19,228 nt of DNA from Pleurotus djamor (taxonomy: Eukaryota; Basidiomycota; Agaricomycetes; Agaricales; Pleurotaceae), in assembly GCA_029747585.1 (NCBI GenBank), contig JAPEVF010000853.1, positions 1 to 19,228 of the forward strand, written 5' to 3'. How positions within the stretch are numbered: the first letter of the stretch is position 1; every line of letters starts with the position of its first letter. Of the stretch, positions 1-8,653 are shown piece by piece. The notes beneath the pieces are model-generated. The model made no database searches. It was not told the DNA's origin and worked only from the letters and a program-made list of their open reading frames with translations. A program made the position numbers and the translations under genes.

Positions 1-122
1 CCAAGGAGGCTTCAGGCCCTGTCAGCCAGAAGAATGTCCTACAAGGTCTAGAGGATTTGCCTGGTGAAGATGAATACCAGGGATTGGACCTATCAAGCTT
101 CATGGAGTCTCTTGGAAAATGA
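1..122 (+). CDS. 3' end of an unidentified gene (partial)
   Basis: An open frame enters from the left edge (codons starting at position 3) and ends at TGA 120-122. About 39 residues are visible; they are acidic and polar and finish in LDLSSFMESLGK. Nothing in this tail identifies a family. I take it as coding because the frame is open to the edge, has coding-like composition, and is followed by T/C-rich 3' flank. It converges on the gene at 398-1250, with 275 bp between the stops. It could instead be a chance open stretch, since only 40 codons are visible. Confidence 0.55.
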   Translation, partial: KEASGPVSQKNVLQGLEDLPGEDEYQGLDLSSFMESLGK

Positions 123-397
123 GCATCGAGATGAGCAAACAGCATCTACGTACCAATCACTCCTTCTCCGTATTATTATTTTCCTTTCCTTTTCCGCATC
201 TCTCTCCCTCTCCTTGCAATTCCTTTCTTCCATGTTCTAGCAACTTTGTAGCCACGTAGTAGATACATATATCATCAGTCTGTACATAGTCCTGTACTCA
301 ATGCATGCCTAACGTTAGCTCATTCACTTTATACTCGAAGTCCTTATCGCGTATATACAGGCACTTCAGTGACAACAGGCTTCAGCAGCCCGTAGGG

Positions 398-1250
398 CTA
401 ATATAGTAGTGAGGGTCCGCCAGGGTACCTGGGCTTGGGCGGAGGCAGGAATCGTTTCCAAATGCAGGGGACATTGAATGCAATAGCAATGAGAGAGACG
501 CCTACAACCACCCCACCAATCGCACCGACGAGCCTGCCCGTGGTCATATGAGGCTTAGAAGATTCTGGTGGTTCAGGTAATGAGGAAGTGGGGGTAGTGA
601 GTGGGGGCGTCGGTGTCGTGGAGTCGGTGGGTGGTAGACAGATGGTGTCTTCACCAGTTTGTACGAAAAATGGCGAAGACCGAGAAAATAAATCACGGAA
701 ATGATCTGTGTCGAAAGCAATCGCCACATACCAACCTTGAGGTACGTCGACGGTCCCCCAGATTTCGGATCGCCTTTTAGGGGAGATGGTAGCGGATAGG
801 GTGCGCATAAATAGGGGGATGGACTCAGGATGTGGTGGAGGGGGAAGTCCTGGTCCTTGTTGAGCGACGCGTTCATTGGTGACCATGATAGTCAGTAAGA
901 GCTCATCGGAGCTGGTGTAGTCCCAGAGGAATGTAGCATTCTGGCAGGTCGTGAGGTTGGTTGGTTTGACCCAGTGAAACGGTGGCGACGAGGGGATGGG
1001 AGAGGCGATGGACGAGCTCATCACTGTTGAAGGTGTGGTAGAGGCCAAGGAGATGGATGGTGAAGGGGCTTGTGCATCCTCGACTTGGTTAACCCCAGGC
1101 TTCCCAGTGTCAGTTCCATGCTTCCCTCTTGCTACACAGGTAGAAAGGAGGACTACCACGGACAAGATACCGTATCTCTAAAGCACACGTCAAGGTCGAA
1201 GTCAGCGACCATCTGCTCAGTCACGCACGGCATGGCGAAGGACGTACCAT
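398..1250 (-). CDS. Ser/Thr/Pro-rich single-span surface protein
   Basis: Model: complement(398..1177, 1248..1250), 260 aa. The main exon has no usable ATG at its 5' end. A 70-nt intron (donor GTACGT, acceptor TTTAG) joins it to an ATG at 1250-1248, so exon 1 is only the start codon. The protein then begins MRYGILSVVVLLSTCVARG, a convincing signal peptide that the single-exon reading lacks. After it come a Ser/Thr/Pro-rich stretch (about residues 25-65), a compact domain with two cysteines (TTCQNATFLWDY and EDTICL), a second Ser/Thr/Pro stalk, one membrane span (about 217-241, GAIGGVVVGVSLIAIAF) and a short proline-rich cytoplasmic tail. This is the architecture of the many basidiomycete mucin-like surface proteins; ligand and role are unknown. 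It is divergent from the FMO gene to its right. Confidence 0.75.
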
Positions 1251-2008
1251 GGCGATGGGGTTGCAAACTAGAGGGAGGTGAGGTTCAAGAGGCAAGAGTG
1301 CGGAGTGACATATCACGCTGCAGAGTGGCTATCAATATGATGCTTTGGATACCCTTTGAAGGACAGAACCCACCTTTGGGAATGGAACACAAGAGTGACC
1401 TGGTGCATGTAGGCGAAATAAGGTCTTACTGAGGCCGTCTACGCAGGTAACTCCGTAAGATGCACTTCCGGAGCGTGTATACTGACCAACCGATGAGATA
1501 TTTTGAGGTTTAAGCGGGCGAGTGAGAAACTTAGAACCACCAGCAAACTACCAACCACTTCAACTTGGTGCGAATTGATGTTGACCCTGGTCGGTGAAGG
1601 CTCATGAGTTCTTGAAGGCGAGACACGGTCTAATGTTAGTGTATGACCATTCCGAAAAGTCCACAAAAGCATATTACCCCACGATCTGCCACATTCAATG
1701 CAACAAGTCGACCTCAGTGATGTTACCGCCGGAAATTAGGTTCGACCGGTATTGATATTAGATAAATGAGTGAAACAATGTGAGACAAGCATGATCGAGT
1801 TGGGACTGTGGCGGTTGGTGAGAGCGTTCCCAAGGAGAATTGATTTGTAGAAAATGGGGTACAACGTGATCGTGAACTTTCTTGGATGGAATCATTTTTG
1901 AACTCAGTACTCACCGGCACCTCCACAGGGCCCACTGTGACAAACAAATATAAATCCCTGCCCGAGGTCGCCCACAAGCGCTTCACAGTCGTATTTATCG
2001 CTGCCTCA
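1251..2008. other. Divergent intergenic region between surface protein and FMO
   Basis: 758 bp containing the upstream regions of both flanking genes. Open frames here are under 80 codons or are antisense to FMO exon 1, and I support none. An ATG at 1886 is in frame with the FMO start, but the extra 41 residues would precede a nucleotide-binding motif that normally lies at the very N-terminus, and a TATA-like box lies between the two ATGs, so I treat it as upstream sequence. Confidence 0.6.
1948..1955 (+). promoter_or_regulatory. TATA-like box of the FMO gene
   Basis: ATATAAAT lies 54-61 bp before the ATG at 2009, a plausible core-promoter position with a short 5' leader. Its location supports the ATG at 2009 over the one at 1886. 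Confidence 0.5.
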
Positions 2009-4418
2009 ATGCGAACCGTCATCATTGGCGCTGGTCCTGCAGGCATAGTGACCTGCAAGTCCTTGCTCGAGAACTCAGAGTTCCCGTTCGACCCTGTAGT
2101 TCTCGAACAGGAGAACGATATAGGAGGGACATTCAGATACCGCTCGTATGAGGTATGTGAACCTGATTCCTGGCACGAAGGTCCCGCAATCCTTACAGCC
2201 AACAATAGAACTCAAACCTAGTTTCAAGCAAACAACTTACTTCGTTTTCTGACTTTCGTCTTCCCTTGGAACATCCCGACCATTTGACATTGGAGGTATG
2301 TAATTACCCTTCATTGCAACTAAGACGTAGTAATCGGCAGTGACTTGGCTTGGAGCAGGAATATGTGGATTACCTCCGTGCATACTGTAAACACTTCAAG
2401 CTCACCGAACGCATTCGTTTGAAAACCAAAGTGATAAACATTTCACGCCAACCAAATGGCGATCATTGTGTGGCGTATGTGCAGAAAACATCCACTGGAG
2501 AGTGGGAAGCAGGTTTGTAGTCACCTCTAACCTCCTCCGCCCTTTTCTCGACGTATTTTCTGTGGCAGCTCCTCGGGAAATGACAACTAGATACGTCGCC
2601 ATCTGCACAGGACTGCATGTTACTCCAGCCATTCCAGATATCCCAGGAATAGAATTCGTCGCGAAGAATGGTTCGAATGTATCTGTATTCCACTCACACG
2701 AATACAAATCTCGAAATCAACTCTCCGACCGACGCGTTCTCATATTGGGTACTGGGGAAACTGGCATGGATATTGCCTACGAAGCTGCAAAAGCCAATGC
2801 TAAGGAAGTTTATCTTTGCTCTCGCTCTGGGTAGGCCTCTTTTCAATCCCATGCCATTAAACTCAACCGTGTAGATTCCTGTCATTCCCAAAGGCCTTGG
2901 TAAGTGTCTCCCTCAAGCTAACAAACACCGAGCTTACTTACGCGACAGAACGATTTCGAAGTCTTCGGGTTCAAATTTGAATCAGACAGACCCTTGCCGA
3001 TTGACACGCTCATCACCAACCTTGCCGAGACCGCATATGTTGTGAGTTCTGATTCTCCCATTCGTTATATTGTATCTTAAGTTAATTTAGCATCCGTGGG
3101 TTGCAGCCTCTCATATCCGATGGTTGTGAGTACCATCGTTATGGGTGTTTATTACTGGACAGAATCCGACCTTCCCACACAGCATCTCGGACTTCGTCAT
3201 CAAACGAGTTTTGTGGTTGTTGACGGGTGAGTAGTAGGATTTCTACATCCAAAATGGCTGGCAGCTTACGCAGCACAGGTACGCAAGCCGGCTGTAATCA
3301 ATGGGTAAGGAAAGCTACTCCCTCCGTCGCTTCGTCGATCCTCACACTTCCTAGGTAGGTCAGCTCGAGCCCGAACGATTGGGCCGTGCGTATGTCTTCT
3401 TGAACAAGGTAACCCCATATCCAACCGCAGAATAGGCTAATTCTAACATTGGATTGGCAGTCCCACAAGGCTATGCCCTATATCAATAGACCTTACCGAA
3501 ACCGTTCCCCTCTTCTTGACTACGTCTCTCGATACATCGACCCACCCGAAGACACCCCACCTCAAACTAGCTTCGCGGTCGAGCTCGCACCATTCCCATC
3601 ACATGTCCTTCCCAGCGGTCGTGTCGTGTTCCCAGTCAGCAAACGCAAAGATGCTATGAGGGTCCAGTCATTTGACGTCAGGCCTGATACGGTTATCTTT
3701 GCGACGGGTTACAGACAGGAATTTCCTTTCTTCCCTCCTGGTAGTGGGTATCCAACACCGGATGTGGCGGATAAACGAAATATCGTGCGTACGGGAGAGG
3801 ATTCTGTAGCTTTCATCGGTTTCGTTCGACCAGGTGTTGGTGAGGGTTTATCGTCATCTCTCTGCTTCCTTGGCCATTTATTTTTATGTTGGGGTAGGTG
3901 CCATACCCCCGATCGCGGAGATGCAGAGTCTTTGGTGGATATCCCTTCTGAAGGGCCAAATCAAGAGAGATTTACCCCCGTCGCACTATCATCTTCTCGT
4001 CAAAGAGACAGCACGCATCAAATATGGTGTCGACCATTCGACCTACATGAGTACCTTGGCGAAAGACATTGGCGCTGCGCCTGGTCTATGGGAACTCTGG
4101 CGTGAACATGGGCTTCATGTGCTCATTTGTTATTGGTAAGCCAAACTCGCCCTCAACTTTCAGCGTTTTCGTGAATGATGGATTGTTTGTAGTTTCGGCG
4201 CTGCGTTCACGACGTTCTATCGCTTAATTGGACCGTACCGGTCGCCTACCGCGCCACGGATCGTCAAGACGGAGATATGGGAGACGATAACACGAAGGGG
4301 ATTCCTTGGGAACTTATTCATGGGGGTGATACCAATGGCGTTTTACCTTTCCCTCAATACACTTGCATATGTCGTAGAGAAAACGGTCGGAAGGTTTCTG
4401 CCATTTCCATCTGTGTAG
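2009..4418 (+). CDS. Flavin-containing monooxygenase (FMO-like), 13 exons
   Basis: Model: join(2009..2152, 2209..2295, 2359..2512, 2569..2830, 2875..2899, 2949..3041, 3091..3125, 3183..3226, 3279..3304, 3355..3408, 3461..3839, 3898..4135, 4193..4418), 588 aa; every junction is GT-AG and all phases agree. It is an FAD- and NADPH-dependent oxygenase of the class B (FMO/Baeyer-Villiger-like) superfamily, expected to oxidise nitrogen, sulfur or carbonyl groups of small molecules. Seen: the FAD motif GAGPAG (residues 7-12), an HSHEYK element (170-175) matching the FMO-type HSxxYK, the NADPH motif GTGETG (189-194) and ATGY (389-392). The last exon has a hydrophobic stretch (GNLFMGVIPMAFYLSL) that may bind membrane. 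Length is near that of animal FMOs. Twelve introns of 44-63 nt and exons as short as 25 and 26 nt are notable. Substrate unknown. It converges on the next gene with 78 bp between stops. Confidence 0.9.
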
Positions 4419-4496
4419 AACTTACAAACAACTGGGACTGATAGATATCCAAGAACATTGAAAGGGAAAAGCTAGATATGTACTCAAGAGTGACAC

Positions 4497-5589
4497 CTAT
4501 GTAGACTTTTGTTTGTCACTGACTTCGTTCCCGTTCAAGACGGTCTCCCGCCAGATGAATACCGCCGTTAAAGATGCCCCAGGACCAATGAGAGGGACGG
4601 CGATCGCATGCCATGCTGCTAGTTTCGCAACTTCCACGATATCCTGAGCGAACCACAACGTCCCTAAGATCGTTGGAGCAAAGACATAGACGAAGTCCCA
4701 CGTGAGGAGCTGATTGACTTTGCTAGCCAAGCTTGCAGCAGTGGACAAAGGGGCGTACGAAGGGAGCACAGTTTGTGAGACGAGGGAGATGTTCAAAAAG
4801 CCGAACAATCTGATGTGCTCGGACGCCGCGAAGAGGAAGAGGAAGATGTAGTAGCCTCGAATGGTCTTGAACCCTGATTGAGGGTGCTGCGATGGTTTAC
4901 GGATGGATGTATACGCCCATTGAGCTATGGCTGTGTAGACTGGAAAGATCTGCCATAACGCGGTAACGGTCGGGTTCATCATCGCGTTGAACATGATTGC
5001 GGGGATCGTGCCCCCGACAATACTCGCAAAAATGATCCCCTCGGCATCGGCTTGAGTAATCTGCGAGTTGAAGCTGGAGGCAATGCTGGCTGTGCCACTC
5101 CAAATGAACAAAGCCCAGTAAACGGTGTTTACTAGGCCAAAAGTGAAGAATTGACCAAGGAAAGTTACGGTCAGGGGGAAAGCCACGAGAATCGAGTGGC
5201 TTCGGCGATGTGCTTCAACTGCCATGAATGTCGAAAGGACACCTGCGGAGCTGAAGGATTGAAGGAGGGGTGTAGGTTCGGGTTCCAGGAGTGCATGAAA
5301 TAACGCGACAAGTTTACAAACGTATTGATCCAAAACGGTGATTTTGGAGAAGTTGTGAAGGAACCGTGAGCCTTGGGTACATTGGGCAGCAAGGTCACTT
5401 GAAAGGCCCGAAGCAAAGGTGCTTTCTATGACAATATGGTGGATCGCCGTCACAAACAAGAAAGGGAATAAGATTCCAGCTAAGACATAGCCTGCGTGTC
5501 GAATTAATTAGTAAGTCACCAGTTACAACTGATACTTCGATATGACACGTACCTGCAGCATTGGACGAGCTCTGTATTTTCTGCGACAT
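4497..5589 (-). CDS. Polytopic membrane protein of unknown function
   Basis: Model: complement(4497..5491, 5553..5589), 343 aa. Exon 1 encodes MSQKIQSSSNAAG; the 61-nt intron has donor GTACGT, a branch site with ACTAAT and acceptor CGCAG, and splicing gives a continuous frame. Hydrophobic segments lie near residues 13-33, 113-143 (perhaps two spans), 164-183, 189-209, 226-245, 274-295 and 306-326, so about seven or eight spans. A weaker amphipathic segment is at 63-82. Aromatic and small residues are common in the spans (WQIFPVYTAIAQWAY, DFVYVFAPTILGTLWFAQD). I do not recognise a family and see no transporter signature. Small integral-membrane enzymes of fungal secondary metabolism have similar topology, but I see no diagnostic motif. 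It lies tail-to-tail with the FMO and head-to-head with the small gene at 5924. Confidence 0.8.
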
Positions 5590-5637
5590 GATAGTGCGGA
5601 AGAAAGAAATGATGAGTCGAGCAAGAGTCAGTTTTCC

Positions 5638-5644
5638 CTTTATA
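5638..5644 (-). promoter_or_regulatory. TATA-like box of the membrane-protein gene
   Basis: On the minus strand this reads TATAAAG, about 50 bp before the ATG at 5589. Confidence 0.45.
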
Positions 5645-5719
5645 CCAAACTTCCAAGAGGCAACGCAACCAAAACGCAACAGGCGCTCGGTTGTGCGGAA
5701 GGCATCAAAGTCAGTCTCA

Positions 5720-5733
5720 TGACTCAGACGCGT
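5720..5733. promoter_or_regulatory. AP-1/Gcn4-type TGACTCA followed by ACGCGT
   Basis: TGACTCA (5720-5726) is the exact consensus of Gcn4/AP-1 bZIP factors. ACGCGT (5728-5733) is the core of the MluI cell-cycle box bound by MBF-type factors. They are one base apart in the divergent promoter. Occupancy is inference. Confidence 0.4.
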
Positions 5734-5772
5734 CAGGGTCACAAGCCAAGCGCTCAACAATCCCGTGATGAG

Positions 5773-5785
5773 TGACGTCACGCGT
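5773..5785. promoter_or_regulatory. CRE palindrome TGACGTCA overlapping ACGCGT
   Basis: TGACGTCA (5773-5780) is the perfect 8-bp ATF/CREB site. Its last base is the first base of a second ACGCGT (5780-5785). It sits 184 bp from one start codon and 144 bp from the other, in non-coding sequence. Confidence 0.45.
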
Positions 5786-5923
5786 ATAGTGGTGTGAGAT
5801 GGTCGTTGCTGCCGCTAAGTTCGGTGGCAAATGTCTCACAAATCCACACTTTTCTTCTTTCTTTACCACCACCATCACCTCCGCACCCACGCAGATAAAC
5901 GATAAACTAACGCCGTCGACGAC

Positions 5924-6641
5924 ATGGTTGGTGAGTACCAAGCATGGATATCTTCTCAATTGGTGGGACTCATGGTGGCGACTCGCGGTTGTCAGGAACT
6001 CGAAAGCGACCTGCTGAAGACGGCTCTACCCAGAATGCGCGTTCGGCTAAAGTAGCGAAGACTTCACCCCCCAAAAATGGCAAAGCTGGCAAGGGTGCAA
6101 AGGTGACTGCTCGTGTCCTTACGCCACTATCCAAGCATGCTGAACTTCCCGTAAACTCAGAGCGTGCCACCAGCGGCTAGCTTCAAAGCAAAGGCACTAC
6201 CCATCCACGTCAACTTAACCCACACACCTCCCAGCATTCCTGACGACGATTCAGTCCCAGCCACCTCTGCTGATCCAGGTTTCCTTGGAGCAGTCACCCT
6301 TGTGCCCAGCTCTTTCAACACCGGGAGCTATGGCTGGAAAGGGAGCAAGCGCATCACCGTGGAACTTCAGAATCCCGAAGGTGGCGAGGATGGGGAGAAA
6401 GTACAAGTTATGTTAACGTCAGTTTTGAGCGTTTCTAGTTCCCTTATGTCCCCTCTAAACTTGAGCCTCTACTAGGATTAATGCTACTGTTCTTGGCAGT
6501 AAGAATGCCAAAGGAGAAGCGGCTGAAGATAATCCTGAGGAAGCGGCGCCAGAAACCGAAGCCACTGAGCAAGTCGCTGACAAGGAGGTCAAAGCCGATG
6601 GTGCCGAGGAAGCTGGTGAAGAAGCGACCACAGAAGCTTGA
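5924..6641 (+). CDS. Small protein with basic N-terminus and acidic tail
   Basis: Model: join(5924..5930, 5996..6102, 6161..6417, 6476..6641), 178 aa. Exon 1 is only ATG GTT G before a perfect GTGAGT donor; splicing gives MVGTRKRPAEDG. Introns are 65, 58 and 58 nt, and unspliced reading meets stops. Residues 1-38 are Lys/Arg-rich with a nuclear-signal look. Residues 45-140 form a compact domain (DPGFLGAVTLVPSSF, then SYGWKGSKRITVELQ, then KVQVMLTINATVLG). Residues 140-178 are an acidic Glu/Ala tail. I recognise no named family. The charge pattern suggests a nuclear or chromatin-associated protein, which is inference. An in-frame ATG at 5944 inside intron 1 would give a different N-terminus if that intron were transcribed from a later start. 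Confidence 0.75.
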
Positions 6642-7769
6642 AGCCTGCTCACGCGCACGGTCTAACTATTTGTCCTCCTCAGCTTTTGACTTATTGGGTT
6701 TCTTTCCTTGTATCTGTATTTGCTCATATATATCACGATGTTGACTTCTCCGTGCTCCGTCTTCCTAGGACCTGCTCCTGGACTGACTTAGGTACAGTCA
6801 ATTGTTCGTTGAGCCGATAATGATGATCACACCGAAAACGAGCCTACCTCTCTCCCAATTAATGACAAAGTTTAAGGACTCACATCGGCTAGAGGTTGGT
6901 GAGCTTCGCATTGTCCTTTCGCAATGTCCGAACTCGCTTACGAGGAATAGCACCGCTTTGGAGTCTCATCATCATTTCTACGTGTCGATGTGGGTACATG
7001 GATTGCTGGTCGCATCCAGTCGTACCAATATAGTCAATTTTACAGCAATTTAGGCTGTCAGCCTCGTTGACCTACATCCCTCTCCGTTCTCCGAGCATCA
7101 ACAATCTCACATCCTCGGCTAATGCGCTATGCATCCCGTTGGGATGATCACTGCATTACATGGTTAGAACCCATCGGTTCACGCCTACATGTCGTACACA
7201 AACATAAGAAGACCGCCTACCAAGCTGCCCGATGGCCAACTATTGCCACCTAACACCCAACTAACTCCCACATTCTTGTTTCTCATGCGTAAACCTACAC
7301 AAGCGGTCACGTCATCAACAATGTGTGCATGCCACATGAACACAATGAAACCGTCGGAACGGCATACGAAACACGAGGAACCACGACCTACAGGGTGCCT
7401 AAATTAATTCTTCCCCACAGGCCCAGGGGCCGAAAATCGCAATCACTGAATGCTTGTGGCAGCGCCATAACAAGCTTGGCTGTATCAATCTTTGCAGTCC
7501 CAATGTAAGTGCTTGAAATCGCGAATTCGCTCTGAATAGACAAGCTTACTTACCATTTCTTCTGCCGAGCTGCTATGGATCTTCATCCTCCTTTCGCATT
7601 AGGGCCAAATCGTATGGGAACGACTTTCACCGCACATGTCAGGTTACGGGTATGCCTTGGCCCTTTCCGCCTGGTATAAGATGTGGTACCTCGGGATGCG
7701 ACAATATCTCACCCCAGAGATAACTTCCCCCCAGCACCTCAAAGGCCTGAAATACCAACACTTCGAAAG
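6642..7769. other. 1.1-kb intergenic region, no supported gene
   Basis: Follows the small gene and precedes the SRPBCC gene. Open frames are under about 90 codons on either strand, overlap one another and show no family signature. A segment at about 7420-7505 (plus strand) begins after a CACAG acceptor-like site and ends at a GTAAGT donor-like site, so an unrecognised exon is possible. CATCCC-gtt-GGGATG at 7132-7146 could form a small hairpin. Confidence 0.5.
7675..7680 (+). promoter_or_regulatory. TATA-like box (TATAAG) before the SRPBCC gene
   Basis: TATAAG lies about 90 bp before the ATG at 7770. The match is imperfect. Confidence 0.3.
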
Positions 7770-8476
7770 ATGCTATTCGAATTTCATCATCACTGCCTGC
7801 GCACTTTCCTACTATCCATCATCTTACCCCTTGTACTCGCTCAATTCCCATCGAACCTACCGCCCGCTGGTGTCGGTGTCTTCACCGCCCAAGGAAGCAG
7901 CGTGATTAACGCGCCGATCGACGTCGTGTGGAACGTTGTTTTGAATTTCACGGCGTATCCAGAATGGAACCCATTTGCTCGGTATGTCGTGATGCTGCAT
8001 ACTCCCTTACCAACGATGATTTTGGCTGACATCAAACCGCTCAAGGTCGATGGTCATGGTTGATGACTCGTTGTTCAAGAACCCCTTGGAAGATCAAACA
8101 CCCGTCGTAGGGCGAAGAGTGCTCATCACAGCGAGCATCCCCCCTCTACAACCCCCCGTCAATGCCTCCACCCCTTCTAACCCTCTCCAAACTCAAGAAT
8201 CCCTCGAAGTGATAACCACCATCGACCCCGTCACGCGTCGAGCTTCGTGGAAACAGATTATGATACCAAGTTTGCTCATGATCGCTGAGAGGACAACGGC
8301 GCTGAGTGTTGTAGAGACACCCGATGGACCGAGGGTGTTCTATGAGTCGCGCGAGGTGTTCCAACAATTATTGTCGTTGGTAGTGGGTTTACTTTTCAAG
8401 CTAAGGATTGCAGCAGGGCTTCGAAGCCCAGGCTATCGCAGTCAAGGAGAGAGCTGAGGCGTTGGCAGCTGTGTAA
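7770..8476 (+). CDS. SRPBCC-fold (polyketide cyclase/START-like) protein
   Basis: Model: join(7770..7981, 8046..8379, 8414..8476), 202 aa. The N-terminus has a hydrophobic core (FLLSIILPLVLAQFP) that reads as a signal peptide or membrane anchor. Then follow VINAPIDVVWNVVLNF and YPEWNPFAR, the typical first strand and helix of SRPBCC proteins (polyketide cyclase/dehydrase type), and a long beta-rich half ending GFEAQAIAVKERAEALAAV, the usual C-terminal helix. Such proteins enclose a hydrophobic cavity for lipids or small aromatics; the substrate is unknown. Intron 1 (64 nt) has a CTGAC branch site but an unusual AAG acceptor. Intron 2 would be only 34 nt; without it the protein would end at 8457 with an unrelated tail. 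The choice of start follows the signal-like segment. Converges on the TauD-like gene. Confidence 0.8.
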
Positions 8477-8653
8477 CGATCTTCTCAAGTATAATGTACG
8501 TTCATAATGTTGTATAGCTCTTGTACTTTTTTCTTCTTCCAGAACGATGATCGCCGTCTCACCCACTGAGTAACCTAAGCACAATGGTGTATTCAGACAA
8601 CTCACTAGTGGGGCTGCTAGGAATGGACACGATGAATGCCGGCAAGTCACAAA

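Larger units (their letters stand above)
5590..5923. promoter_or_regulatory. Divergent promoter region
   Basis: 334 bp between the two divergent start codons. The minus-strand gene has a TATA-like box; the plus-strand gene has instead a pyrimidine-rich stretch (about 5848-5885), a common TATA-less fungal pattern. Two bZIP-type sites and two ACGCGT sites fall within 66 bp (5720-5785), listed separately. The arrangement could allow shared control; this is inference. Confidence 0.6.

Noticed and set aside
1886..2008. Upstream in-frame ATG extending the FMO by 41 residues
   Set aside because: The FAD motif would move away from the N-terminus and a TATA-like box (1948-1955) lies inside the extension.
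1723..2205. 160-codon minus-strand open frame
   Set aside because: Its right part is antisense to FMO exon 1 and it has no domain or splice structure of its own.
2660..2685. GGTTCGAATG resembling a tRNA B box
   Set aside because: It lies within an FMO exon and no tRNA arms can be paired around it.
5799..6017. 72-codon plus-strand frame starting MVVAAAKFGG
   Set aside because: Overlaps the promoter and micro-exon of the 5924 gene in another frame and reads as low-complexity sequence.
7132..7146. CATCCC-gtt-GGGATG hairpin
   Set aside because: Only six base pairs with no T-run or gene to terminate; likely chance.
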